Positions 52,531-60,577 of a DNA stretch of 64,000 nt are shown piece after piece. This DNA is from Helicobacter pylori_CU (lineage in GTDB: Bacteria > Campylobacterota > Campylobacteria > Campylobacterales > Helicobacteraceae). The translations under genes and the position numbers were made by a program. The number at the start of each line of letters is the position of its first letter. Positions within the stretch are counted from its first letter, which is position 1. The stretch is taken from the NCBI RefSeq assembly GCF_000259235.1, contig NC_017733.1, positions 1,054,001 to 1,118,000 on the forward strand. Direction: 5' to 3'. The notes under the pieces are model-generated. The model did no database searches. It was not told the origin of the DNA and worked only from the letters and a program-made list of their open reading frames with translations.

Positions 52531-54234
52531 TTAAAATTCTTTCCTTGGATCCGTTGCCCCATAGAAAACGCTCCCTTTAGTTTTAGGCAAAACTTGGATC
52601 GCATTCACATCGCCCATGACCGGCTTGGTAACGATTTGATAGCCCATTTTAGTGAGGTTATCTTTCACATCAGCGGGCATGCCAAACTTTTCAATCCTTA
52701 ATTCATCAGGGAGCCATTGCATGTGGAATCTAGGGGCTGAGACCGCTTCAGAAACATTCATATTATAATCAATGACATTAGAAATCACTTGCAACACCGT
52801 AGTGATAATCCTAGACCCTCCAGGGCTTCCCACCACCAAGAAAACCTTATTGTTTTTCAACACGATCGTAGGCGACATGGAGCTTAAAGGGCGTTTATTG
52901 GCTTCAATCGCATTCGCATCGCCCCCTACTAAACCATAGAGATTGGGATTCCCTGGCTTGATGGAAAAATCATCCATTTCATTGTTCAATAAAAATCCTG
53001 CCCCATCAATACTAGCAGCGCTCCCATAAGAAGCGTTAATGGTGTAAGTAACGCTGACTGCATTCCCCCACCTGTCCGCTACAGAATAATGCGTGGTGTT
53101 GCTCCCCTCATGCAACTGCCCCATTCCTGGCTTGATTTGAGAGCTTGGCGTGACCGTATCTGGCTGGATAGCGTCAAAAATCTTTTTGGCATACGCTTTA
53201 TTAATCAATTTATCCACCGGCACTGAAACAAAATCAGCGTCTCCCATATAAACCGATCGGTCCGCATAAGCCTGGCGCATCGCTTCTGCAGCGATATGGA
53301 TATTCTTAGAAGCCCCATACCCAAGAGCGCTTAAATCCGCATTCTCCATGACATTTAAAATCTGGATCAAATGCGTACCTCCCGAACTTGGTGGCGACAT
53401 AGAAATGATCTTATACCCACGATAACTCCCTACCACGGGTTTGCGCCATTTCACATTGTAACTGGCTAAATCTTCTTTAGTGATAATCCCTCCATTTTTT
53501 TTCATATCTTTCTCAATAAGCTCAGCGACTTGCCCTTGATAAAAACCTTTAGCGCCTAGCGTTTTGATTTGATTCAAAGTCTTGGCTAGATCTTTTTGGA
53601 CAAACAAATCCCCTTCTTGATAATCAAGATGCCCTTTTTTAAAAAAATACTTTTTGCTAGAACTGTATTTTAAAAACCGCTCCCTTGCTTCTTTTAAGGT
53701 TTCTGCTTGTCTTTGTGAAATCGCATAACCATTTTCAGCCAATTTAATGGCAGGATCAATGAGTTGCGATAGTTTTTTAGTGCCGTATTTTTTCAACATC
53801 GCTTCCATGCCCGCCACCGTTCCAGGAACCCCAGCCGCCAAATAGCCATCTTCGCTGAGTTTAGGGACTACATTGCCTTGCTTGTCTAAAAACATGTTTT
53901 TAGTGGCTTTTAAGGGGGCTTTTTCTCTAAAATCTAAGGCAACATTTTCACCATTAGCTAAATGGATAACCGCAAAACCCCCACCACCAATATTGCCTGC
54001 TGCAGGATGGACGACCGCTAGAGCAAAACCTATCGCTACCGCCGCATCAATCGCATTACCCCCATCTTCTAAAACCTTTTGCCCAATTTCAGTGGCTAGC
54101 GGGTGGCTAGAAAGGGCTAACCCCACTTTAGTGTTTTTAATGGGCGGGTAACTCGCTGTGCTCAAAGGGCTTAACAAACCCAAAGAGAGTGCTATCACGC
54201 CCAAGCCAATCGTCTTTAAAAAACTCCGTCTCAT
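52531..54234 (-). CDS. ggt: Gamma-glutamyltranspeptidase (periplasmic/secreted)
   Basis: N-terminal nucleophile hydrolase that cleaves glutathione and glutamine. In H. pylori it is a colonisation factor that slows lymphocyte proliferation. The proenzyme self-cleaves before Thr380, which I place exactly in SNTTHYSVAD. Glycine-rich PSSGGTH and the lid-region GSPGGSR bind substrate. The ATG at 54234 (MRRSFLKTIGLG) is chosen: AAGGAA lies seven bases before, it gives 567 residues and it starts the signal peptide; the longer start at 54249 adds five residues. Monocistronic by spacing. Confidence 0.96.
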   Translation of the reverse strand: MRRSFLKTIGLGVIALSLGLLSPLSTASYPPIKNTKVGLALSSHPLATEIGQKVLEDGGNAIDAAVAIGFALAVVHPAAGNIGGGGFAVIHLANGENVALDFREKAPLKATKNMFLDKQGNVVPKLSEDGYLAAGVPGTVAGMEAMLKKYGTKKLSQLIDPAIKLAENGYAISQRQAETLKEARERFLKYSSSKKYFFKKGHLDYQEGDLFVQKDLAKTLNQIKTLGAKGFYQGQVAELIEKDMKKNGGIITKEDLASYNVKWRKPVVGSYRGYKIISMSPPSSGGTHLIQILNVMENADLSALGYGASKNIHIAAEAMRQAYADRSVYMGDADFVSVPVDKLINKAYAKKIFDAIQPDTVTPSSQIKPGMGQLHEGSNTTHYSVADRWGNAVSVTYTINASYGSAASIDGAGFLLNNEMDDFSIKPGNPNLYGLVGGDANAIEANKRPLSSMSPTIVLKNNKVFLVVGSPGGSRIITTVLQVISNVIDYNMNVSEAVSAPRFHMQWLPDELRIEKFGMPADVKDNLTKMGYQIVTKPVMGDVNAIQVLPKTKGSVFYGATDPRKEF

Positions 54235-54421
54235 CTGTTTTCCTTTCAATCAGTTACGCTTAAAATTTCGTTGTTATTATAACACAAGCTTTACAAAACA
54301 CCCTCTCGCTTATAGCTTATAATGGCTATTAAGCACTATCGTTAATGAGTTTTAAAATAAATAGAGTTTAAAAAATAAGTTACATAAGGCTTGTTTGATA
54401 AAAACGCTATGGGTAGAAAAC

Positions 54422-56242
54422 TTATTGTTTAATCCCCAATAAAGTGTCTATCATCCGATCAATAGCGGTAATGACTTTAGCGTTAGCGGCATAACCGCTT
54501 TGAAATTTGATTAGATTCAGCATTTCTTCATCCACGCTCACTTGCGAAATAGAGAGTTGCTCTTTTTTAATGGTTTCTAACATGCTCTTTTTAGTGTCCA
54601 AGATACGCCCTGATTTTTCAGCGTCCGTGTTGATTTTACCGGTTAAAAATTGATAAAACTCGCTGATTTTCATTGGTTTGATGTCAAACTTGTCGTTATA
54701 AAAATCCACGCTGTCGTATTGCAATTGCTGCATCATGTTCGCCACATCAAAATTCCCGTTAATGGGAGCAAGCCATGGGCGGATAGTGGTAGGCTCTTTT
54801 TTGTATTCTTTATTCAAGCTGATATTAGAAGCGTCATCGCCTTGAAAAAAGGGGTTGAGTTTTAACGCCCCCATAAAATTCGTGCCATCATCTTTCATGG
54901 AGACAAACAACCCTTGCGAAGCGTTTTTAGGCTGGATAACAAACTTTTTAGTCTCATTGTTAAAGCTCGCTGTGAAATAATCATCAAAATCGTTTTCGGT
55001 GTTATTGTCTTGATTGTCATCGGTGTTAGCGTTAATGGCTTGGATAATGTCGTTCATGGTTGTAATGGGCGTGATAGCAATGGTTTTCCTGGCGATTTCT
55101 TTACCATCGGTGTTGTAAGCGATTAAATCAAACGAGCCGTTTTTGATATTATAATTAGTGTCTTTAAAGGCTTCATCGCTGTTAAACTCCACAGGTTCGC
55201 CTTCAATATGATGACTCGCGCTTTGAGCGTAAATCGCATTCGTGGATTCTATCAAGCCCCTAGCAAAAGAATCCAACAAATCAATATAATCTTGCAACTT
55301 GCCCTTTAAAGTCCCGTTAGAGCCGTCATTATACACATTCAATAACGCCCCCACTTTCCCTTGATTGAGCTTATCGGTAATATTAGTGAGCTTAAAATCA
55401 TCGCTTTGAAAATAGATTTGATTCAAACCCCCTTTATTTTCGGATTCTTTAACCACTAAAGGATGGAAAATAGAACCATCAATGATATTGAATCCATGCC
55501 CGATATTAAGGTTATAGCTCTCATCAAAATCCGCTGAGTCTTTATCGGTGAGCGAATGAGTCTTAATGCTGCTTTTAAAAACATTCCCCCCCAAAAGCTC
55601 TCGCAAATGAAACTCTAATTCATCTCGCTTATCCCTTAATTCATTCGCATGCTTTAAGCTCTTGTTGTTTTCCACTTCTTTAATGCGTTTGTTGATCTCA
55701 GCGATTTGAGAACCCAAGCTATTGACTTCTTTAATGACGCTTTTTAATTCTTCGCTCGCCTTGTGCTGTAAGGTCGTTAACCTCTCTCTGGTGTCTTTAA
55801 TGTTGTGCGTTAAAGCTTCTGTTTTTTGAGCGAGAGCCTGTTTTTGAGCGGAGTCTTTGGCGTTTTTAGACAATTCTTTCCATGAGTTAAAATAATCTTG
55901 CAAATCCGTAAAAAGGCTCGCTTCATCAATGTCCGGAAAATACGCGCTCGCTTCTTTTAAATGCGAAAACTCTGTATCGTAATAAGTGTTTTCGTAATTA
56001 GCCTTCGTGTAACGAGCAAAAACAAACTCATCATGCACCCTTTCAATGGCTTCTACATCCACGCCCATATTCACATTTTTAGTGCCATACATGTAAGCCG
56101 CTTGAGGCTTTGCGATCACGCGCTGACGGCTATAAAATTCATCGCTAGCGTTAGAAATATTATTCCCGGTAACATCCACCATGCTCTGATGGGCTTGCAA
56201 GCCGGTGTAAGAAGTGTTGAGTGAAGATAAAATCCCGCCCAT
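54422..56242 (-). CDS. flgK: Flagellar hook-associated protein 1
   Basis: First hook-filament junction protein. It has the conserved N-terminal rod/hook/HAP motif (LNTSYTGLQAHQSMVDVTGNNISNA split over residues 6-30) and the C-terminal helix SVDEEMLNLIKFQSGYAANAKVITAIDRM for assembly packing. Long helical D1 segments (about 140-210) enclose a variable beta domain. The length is 606. It follows its probable chaperone gene with one base between the genes, and is expected to be in the sigma-54 (RpoN) class. Confidence 0.94.
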   Translation of the reverse strand: MGGILSSLNTSYTGLQAHQSMVDVTGNNISNASDEFYSRQRVIAKPQAAYMYGTKNVNMGVDVEAIERVHDEFVFARYTKANYENTYYDTEFSHLKEASAYFPDIDEASLFTDLQDYFNSWKELSKNAKDSAQKQALAQKTEALTHNIKDTRERLTTLQHKASEELKSVIKEVNSLGSQIAEINKRIKEVENNKSLKHANELRDKRDELEFHLRELLGGNVFKSSIKTHSLTDKDSADFDESYNLNIGHGFNIIDGSIFHPLVVKESENKGGLNQIYFQSDDFKLTNITDKLNQGKVGALLNVYNDGSNGTLKGKLQDYIDLLDSFARGLIESTNAIYAQSASHHIEGEPVEFNSDEAFKDTNYNIKNGSFDLIAYNTDGKEIARKTIAITPITTMNDIIQAINANTDDNQDNNTENDFDDYFTASFNNETKKFVIQPKNASQGLFVSMKDDGTNFMGALKLNPFFQGDDASNISLNKEYKKEPTTIRPWLAPINGNFDVANMMQQLQYDSVDFYNDKFDIKPMKISEFYQFLTGKINTDAEKSGRILDTKKSMLETIKKEQLSISQVSVDEEMLNLIKFQSGYAANAKVITAIDRMIDTLLGIKQ

Positions 56243-56243
56243 T

Positions 56244-56678
56244 TTACGCCTGCACTCTTAAAAAATGACTCCCCACATGCCTAGAGCCTTTATAATCGCA
56301 GGTGTCATGGGGAATGATTTGTTGGATGAGCGAAGAATAAAACTCAGAAACCGCAAACGCCATGCGCGAATAAATCAAGTTTTTTTCTTTCAAAACAAAC
56401 AAGGACTCTCGCATTTGGTTTAAAAAATCGCTCGTTTTTTCGTCTAATAACTCACTCATTTCTTTATTAGGGAATTGATTTTTTAAAGACAACATTTGCG
56501 CATCTATATTCGCTTTTTCTTTTTCAAAAGCTTGAATCGCTAGCTGTTTTTGATGGTTTCTTTCAAAAATTTCGGTGTGTTTAGCGAGCTTAATGTCTCT
56601 TATATCGCGCTCGGTTAAATCAATCAATTCTTTCAATTGGTTTAGCGCGTTTTCTAAATGAGAATGTAAAACGACCAT
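56244..56678 (-). CDS. Probable flagellar export chaperone upstream of flgK (FlgN-like)
   Basis: The product has 144 residues, all helical, with coiled-coil spacing (LENALNQLKELIDLTERDI at the N-terminus) and no membrane segment. The ATG at 56678 has AAAGGA six bases before and is preferred over the start at 56714. FlgN chaperones bind FlgK/FlgL and are helical proteins of this size next to flgK, which supports the call; sequence similarity was not tested. A sigma-54 promoter lies just upstream. It corresponds to HP1120. Confidence 0.68.
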   Translation of the reverse strand: MVVLHSHLENALNQLKELIDLTERDIRDIKLAKHTEIFERNHQKQLAIQAFEKEKANIDAQMLSLKNQFPNKEMSELLDEKTSDFLNQMRESLFVLKEKNLIYSRMAFAVSEFYSSLIQQIIPHDTCDYKGSRHVGSHFLRVQA

Positions 56679-56712
56679 AACAAATCCTTTAGCTCTTATT
56701 TCAACCATATTC

Positions 56713-56730
56713 AAGCAAATACTATGCCGT
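56713..56730 (-). promoter_or_regulatory. Sigma-54 (RpoN) promoter for the flgK operon
   Basis: Read on the minus strand, ACGGCATAGTATTTGCTT has the invariant GG (56728-56727) and GC (56716-56715) separated by exactly ten bases, with TTGC as the -12 element. The start site would fall about 25 bases before the ATG at 56678. Confidence 0.8.
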
Positions 56731-56758
56731 TTTATTTTGGATTTTTCAGTTTGTTGTA

Positions 56759-56820
56759 AAACTCAATTTCTTAAGGGGATAGGGGGTGTTTTGAAATCAT
56801 TTTCCCCTTAAAACTCCCTT
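56759..56820. repeat. Dispersed intergenic repeat, copy 2 (hairpin-forming)
   Basis: Very similar to 26731-26791: TTAAGGGGATAGGGGG, TTTTGAAAT, CCCCTTAAAACTCCC. It lies between the flagellar operon promoter and the 3' end of the cytosine methyltransferase gene, where it could end methyltransferase transcription. Confidence 0.55.
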
Positions 56821-56821
56821 A

Positions 56822-57778
56822 TTAGATCGCCTTTAACATTTGCTTAGCGATAGTGGCAATCACATTCACGCTCATCGCATTCCCCGCTTGGGATAACAAA
56901 TGGCTTTCTTTAAAGTTAGGGTTGTCTTTAATCTTAGCGATCAAATCTCTAGGAAATCCTTGTAAAAGCAGGCTTTCAATAGCGTTTAATCTTTTGATTT
57001 TGCCTTTTTGGGCATAAAACAAGCCATGCCGAGAAGTCCTTAAAGTAGGAAAAACATTAAAATACAACCTTAAATCAGATTGTCTTGTGTCTAAAACAGT
57101 GTTTTCTAAAGTTAAAATATTCTCTAAAGAAACCCGGTTATGGTTGTATGGGTTGTGCAAGTATCTTTGGAAAGTAGCGTTACTCACATCCAAATAGCAT
57201 TCATTATCAGCGTCTAAAAAATCCTTAAAACAATAATCATTGGCTAAACCTAAAGGAAAGACAAAATGATGTTTTAAATCCTTCCTAAACCCTACAATAT
57301 AAAGGCGTTCTCTGTTTTGGGCTAATTGGAAATCAGCGCTGTTTAAAATTTGATAATAAGTTGTATAGCCCGCTTCTTGCAAGGCTTTGATAATGGTTTT
57401 AAAAGTTTCTTGTTGCTTATGATGGATCAAGCCCTTAACATTTTCAAGCAAGAAACATTTGGGCTGTTTGACTTTTAAGATACGAATAATCCCATAAATA
57501 ATAGTCCCTCTTTCATCTTCAAGCCCCTTCCTTTTGCCATTGATAGAAAAAGCTTGACAAGGAAACCCACTAATGAGCGCATCAAAATCGGGTAAATCAT
57601 TAGGATTGATTCGCATCAAATCCCCAAAATTATGGGTATCTTTAAAAAATAATTCATAAGTTCTAAGGGCTTCATGATTGATTTCGGCATGCCCTACGCA
57701 TTTTAAATGGCATCGCTCCAAGCCCAAACGGCCTCCACCAATACCAGAACAAAAATCCATAAAAGTTAAAATTCCCAA
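56822..57778 (-). CDS. DNA cytosine-5 methyltransferase, lone (GCGC-type, JHP1050/HP1121-like)
   Basis: All C5-methyltransferase motifs are in order: MDFCSGIGGGRLGLE (I), GFPCQAFS with catalytic Cys74 (IV), FLLENVKGL (VI), QNRERLYIVGF (VIII), a target-recognition region (about 185-265) and QAGNAMSVNV (X). The length is 318, with a TTG start. No endonuclease frame is adjacent, so it acts alone. The locus (between the flgK operon and flgM) is that of HP1121/JHP1050; JHP1050 is reported as a core methyltransferase recognising GCGC that affects gene expression. Specificity is from that memory, not from the sequence. Confidence 0.9.
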   Translation of the reverse strand: MGILTFMDFCSGIGGGRLGLERCHLKCVGHAEINHEALRTYELFFKDTHNFGDLMRINPNDLPDFDALISGFPCQAFSINGKRKGLEDERGTIIYGIIRILKVKQPKCFLLENVKGLIHHKQQETFKTIIKALQEAGYTTYYQILNSADFQLAQNRERLYIVGFRKDLKHHFVFPLGLANDYCFKDFLDADNECYLDVSNATFQRYLHNPYNHNRVSLENILTLENTVLDTRQSDLRLYFNVFPTLRTSRHGLFYAQKGKIKRLNAIESLLLQGFPRDLIAKIKDNPNFKESHLLSQAGNAMSVNVIATIAKQMLKAI

Positions 57779-57919
57779 TCAATCATTCCTAACACACAAA
57801 AAAACATGCCCTATTTAAGAAAGCAACAAACGCATTTCAAAATACAAAAAAACTAAACTTCAATGAAAAACAAAACGACAGCGAGAATAACCCCCCTAGA
57901 AATGAAGCCCTTAAACCCC

Positions 57920-58123
57920 CTAGCTTATCCCCAATAAATCCTGTGCCATTTTGTGAGAAGTCTCATGCAAGTTGATTTTATACTGGTTATTTTCAATCGC
58001 TTTCTTGATCTCAGCTACCCTATCAAGAGCGGCCTCATTGTTTTCAACTTTTTCATTCTTTTCCACACGCTTATAATTCCCCAAAGACTGCACCGGAGCA
58101 AGAGAAGAAACGGCATTAATCAT
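57920..58123 (-). CDS. flgM: Anti-sigma-28 factor FlgM
   Basis: Binds and holds FliA (sigma-28) until the hook is complete. The ATG at 58123 (MINAVSSLAP) has AAAGGA upstream and gives 67 residues, the known short H. pylori form; a longer frame from 58150 adds nine residues without a ribosome site. The C-terminal segment RVAEIKKAIENNQYKINLHE matches the sigma-binding helix pair. It lacks the long N-terminal region of enterobacterial FlgM. Confidence 0.9.
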   Translation of the reverse strand: MINAVSSLAPVQSLGNYKRVEKNEKVENNEAALDRVAEIKKAIENNQYKINLHETSHKMAQDLLGIS

Positions 58124-58163
58124 TGTAAAATCCTTTAATTTGATATTCATTCCATCACAGCAA

Positions 58164-58190
58164 GTATCGGCAAAAAAGAAAAAAAGTTAA
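58164..58190 (-). promoter_or_regulatory. Sigma-28 (FliA) promoter for flgM
   Basis: On the minus strand GCCGATAC (58171-58164) is a good sigma-28 -10 element. TTAAC lies 14 bases upstream across a T-rich spacer as the -35. The promoter sits in the 3' end of the preceding small membrane protein gene, consistent with feedback control of FlgM by FliA. Confidence 0.7.
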
Positions 58191-58393
58191 TGGATTTTTG
58201 AAATCTGTTTTTGCAATTCCTTACCAAATTTCTTGGTGGTTGTGATGGGTTTTTTTCCGGTTTCTGCCACAGAGCCAAAAGATTGCGATTGCAAACTTTT
58301 AAACATAAAAAACATTAAAAAAATTAAAATATAACAAAATAAAAAAAAGCAAATGGTAGGGAATAGCCAATTTTTGAGGTTAGAACTATTCAT
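58187..58393 (-). CDS. Small single-pass membrane protein, unknown function
   Basis: The product has 68 residues, with one strong membrane helix (about 10-32, phenylalanine- and leucine-rich) and a basic polar C-terminus (KKPITTTKKFGKELQKQ). AAGGCAAGG-like sequence precedes the ATG. It sits between slyD and flgM. I recognise no family; its flagellar neighbours are the only hint. Confidence 0.62.
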   Translation of the reverse strand: MNSSNLKNWLFPTICFFLFCYILIFLMFFMFKSLQSQSFGSVAETGKKPITTTKKFGKELQKQISKIH

Positions 58394-58424
58394 GACCTTG
58401 CCTTTTAAAGACTCCTATACCTTA

Positions 58425-58982
58425 CTACCCATGCGAACATGAGCAACCACAACCCCCACCTTTCTTTCCGCCATGACCCCCATGACCGCCACAGCAACCT
58501 GTCCCACCGCTGTGGTGTGAAGCTAAAATTTCTTCTTCGCTCACTTCCCTAAAACCTAAAACCTTGAAACGAAACGCTAAAGTTTTCCCGGCTAACGGGT
58601 GGTTATAATCCACCATCACATGCGTGTTGCTAAAGTCTTTGATAGTGGCTTGAATGGTTTGGTTGTCTTCAGTTTGCCCAAAAACGCTCATGCCTTTTTC
58701 TAATTCAATGCCTTCAAATTGATCTCTAGGAACTTCTTGCAAATAGCTGCTTTCATAAACCCCATAAGCTTCCTCTGGGGCGATGACAACCTCTTCCCAC
58801 TCGCCAATTTGAGCCTTTAATACCGCTTTTTCTAACCCTACTATGATTTGATTAGCGCCTATGATAAACTCTAAAGGCTCTTTAGAAATATTACTATCTA
58901 GCACTTCGCTAGAGCCTTGTTCTCTCACTTCATATTCAATCAAAGCGGCTTGCTTGATTGATTCTAAATCATGGTTTTGCAT
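58425..58982 (-). CDS. slyD: FKBP-type peptidyl-prolyl isomerase SlyD
   Basis: Cis-trans prolyl isomerase, chaperone and nickel-binding protein that in H. pylori helps deliver nickel for hydrogenase and urease maturation. The FKBP core with inserted flap domain covers about 1-150 (GEWEEVVIAPEEAYG and VMVDYNHPLAGKTLAF). The last 25 residues are a His/Cys/Gly metal-binding tail (HHSGGTGCCGGHGG, then CGCSCSHG). The length is 185. The start overlaps the end of the CpoB-like gene by 14 bases. Confidence 0.93.
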   Translation of the reverse strand: MQNHDLESIKQAALIEYEVREQGSSEVLDSNISKEPLEFIIGANQIIVGLEKAVLKAQIGEWEEVVIAPEEAYGVYESSYLQEVPRDQFEGIELEKGMSVFGQTEDNQTIQATIKDFSNTHVMVDYNHPLAGKTLAFRFKVLGFREVSEEEILASHHSGGTGCCGGHGGHGGKKGGGCGCSCSHG

Positions 58983-59964
58983 GGTGGTGTTTCTCCTTGT
59001 TTTCTAAGATTTTTTGTGCCATTTTAACTTGTTCGCTTGAAGGATACAAGTGTTGCAAAGTGTTTAAAAATTTATAATAGTTTTGATCGTCTTTGATTTT
59101 TTTAAACGACCATGCCGTATGCCACAAAAGCACAGGCATGTAAGACGCTTTTTTATTTAAAAGAGCGCTCTCTTTGTAATACTTGATCGCTTCTCTATAC
59201 TTTTTCTCTCCATAAGCCACTTCTCCAAGAACATAACGCACATAATAAAGTCTGTAACTATTGGCTTCTAACCACAACAAACGCTCTTTAGCTTCTGCAT
59301 AGGATTTGTTTTTAAAAAAAGACAGAGCTTCTTGAAAGATCTCTTTTTGCTTGGACAGATCTTTATCAAACTCCACTTTCGCCTTTTCTTGGGTTTTTTT
59401 CTCTTGATTTTTTGGGGCTTCGGCTTTTAAAGAAGGGTTTTTATTGGCCGGAACGCTTGGTTTGAGCGGCTTTTCAGCTTTTTCCTCTTGTTCTTTTAGG
59501 GCTTTTTGGATTAAGGCGATTTGTGAAACCAAATCCTGGCTTAACTTGGTCAATAATTCACTCATCTCTTTATTTTGCTTGTCTAACTGCTGGATAGCTT
59601 GCTGGTTAGCGTGGATCTCATTCCTCAAATCCTCTAAAGTTTGCGATTGCTGCTTTAATGTGTTAGCCTGCACTTCTTGAGAGGCTTTTAAGGCTCGCAA
59701 GGATTCTTCTTGGGAAAGGATAGCGTTATTGAGATCTTTAATCTTATTAGCCTGCCCCTCATAAACGCTTCTCAAACCCTCTTGAGCTTGAGTGTTAGCC
59801 TCCACTTGCGAATGGATTTTGGTCAAAATATTAGAAAAATTCTTACTATTGATTTGCAACTGCTTGAGTTCTTTTTTGGTCGCTCCGCTTTGCAAATCAA
59901 ACGCTGAAGGCTCCCCATTGAGAAAAAAGGGAGCGATAAAAGGGATAAAAAAAAGCCTTTTCAT
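58969..59964 (-). CDS. Tol-Pal system periplasmic protein (CpoB/YbgF-like)
   Basis: Signal peptide (about 1-17), a coiled-coil region (about 30-165, EEQLRAL/QQAIQQLDKQNKEM type), a Pro/Lys linker and C-terminal TPR repeats (AKVEFDKDL...YAEAKERLLWLEANSYRLYYVRYVLGEVAYGEKKY region). This is the layout of CpoB, which links Tol-Pal to cell-wall synthesis at division. It lies seven bases after pal in the conserved tolB-pal-cpoB order. The length is 331. Confidence 0.85.
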   Translation of the reverse strand: MKRLFFIPFIAPFFLNGEPSAFDLQSGATKKELKQLQINSKNFSNILTKIHSQVEANTQAQEGLRSVYEGQANKIKDLNNAILSQEESLRALKASQEVQANTLKQQSQTLEDLRNEIHANQQAIQQLDKQNKEMSELLTKLSQDLVSQIALIQKALKEQEEKAEKPLKPSVPANKNPSLKAEAPKNQEKKTQEKAKVEFDKDLSKQKEIFQEALSFFKNKSYAEAKERLLWLEANSYRLYYVRYVLGEVAYGEKKYREAIKYYKESALLNKKASYMPVLLWHTAWSFKKIKDDQNYYKFLNTLQHLYPSSEQVKMAQKILENKEKHHHAKP

Positions 59965-59971
59965 CCTAGAA

Positions 59972-60511
59972 TTACTTCACTAATTTGACATCCACTCTTC
60001 TGTTTTCTTTATAACACTCTCTAGTTTTTTGGGCGCATTTGGGTTTGGTTTCACCAAAACTGATGGTTTTGATCATATCTTTTTCTACCCCCTTAATGAC
60101 TAAAGCGTTTTTCACGCTCAAAGTCCTTTTAACGCCAAGCGCTTGGTTGTATTCGCTAGAGCCAAATTCATCGGTATTGCCTTCCAAAAGCACTTGCATG
60201 TGGTTTTCTTTAGCTTTTTGCACGATTTCATCCAAAGTCTCTTGATCGGATTCTTTGATCTCATACTTGTCAAAATCAAAATAAATAGAAGCGATGATAG
60301 TCCCGCTCTCAACAGCCGGTTTTTCTTCAACCACTGGAGCTGGCTCTTGTTTAGGCTCTTCTTTCTCTGGAGCTGGTTCTGTAGTAACAGGTGCAGTCTG
60401 AACCGTTTTAGCACTCACATCGCCAGCCACAGTCTTATTATCCATTTTATGACTACAGCCAGCTACCAATAAAAAAGCTACCAAGAAACTAAATACAGAA
60501 GATCTCTTCAT
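59972..60511 (-). CDS. pal: Peptidoglycan-associated lipoprotein Pal (Omp18)
   Basis: Outer-membrane lipoprotein that anchors the envelope to peptidoglycan. Lipobox LLVAGC with the lipidated Cys near 19; Glu/Pro-rich linker (about 45-75); OmpA-like domain with IYFDFDKYEIK, the peptidoglycan-binding LEGNTDEFGSSEYNQALG and the C-terminal ENRRVDVKL. The ATG at 60511 is preferred to the start at 60532 because GGAG lies eight bases before it. The length is 179. In H. pylori it is a major antigen. Confidence 0.95.
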   Translation of the reverse strand: MKRSSVFSFLVAFLLVAGCSHKMDNKTVAGDVSAKTVQTAPVTTEPAPEKEEPKQEPAPVVEEKPAVESGTIIASIYFDFDKYEIKESDQETLDEIVQKAKENHMQVLLEGNTDEFGSSEYNQALGVKRTLSVKNALVIKGVEKDMIKTISFGETKPKCAQKTRECYKENRRVDVKLVK

Positions 60512-60577
60512 TATAAATTCTCCAAGAATCAAATTTTAATAAGTGTAAATATTAACTCACATTCGCTTAATTTAACC

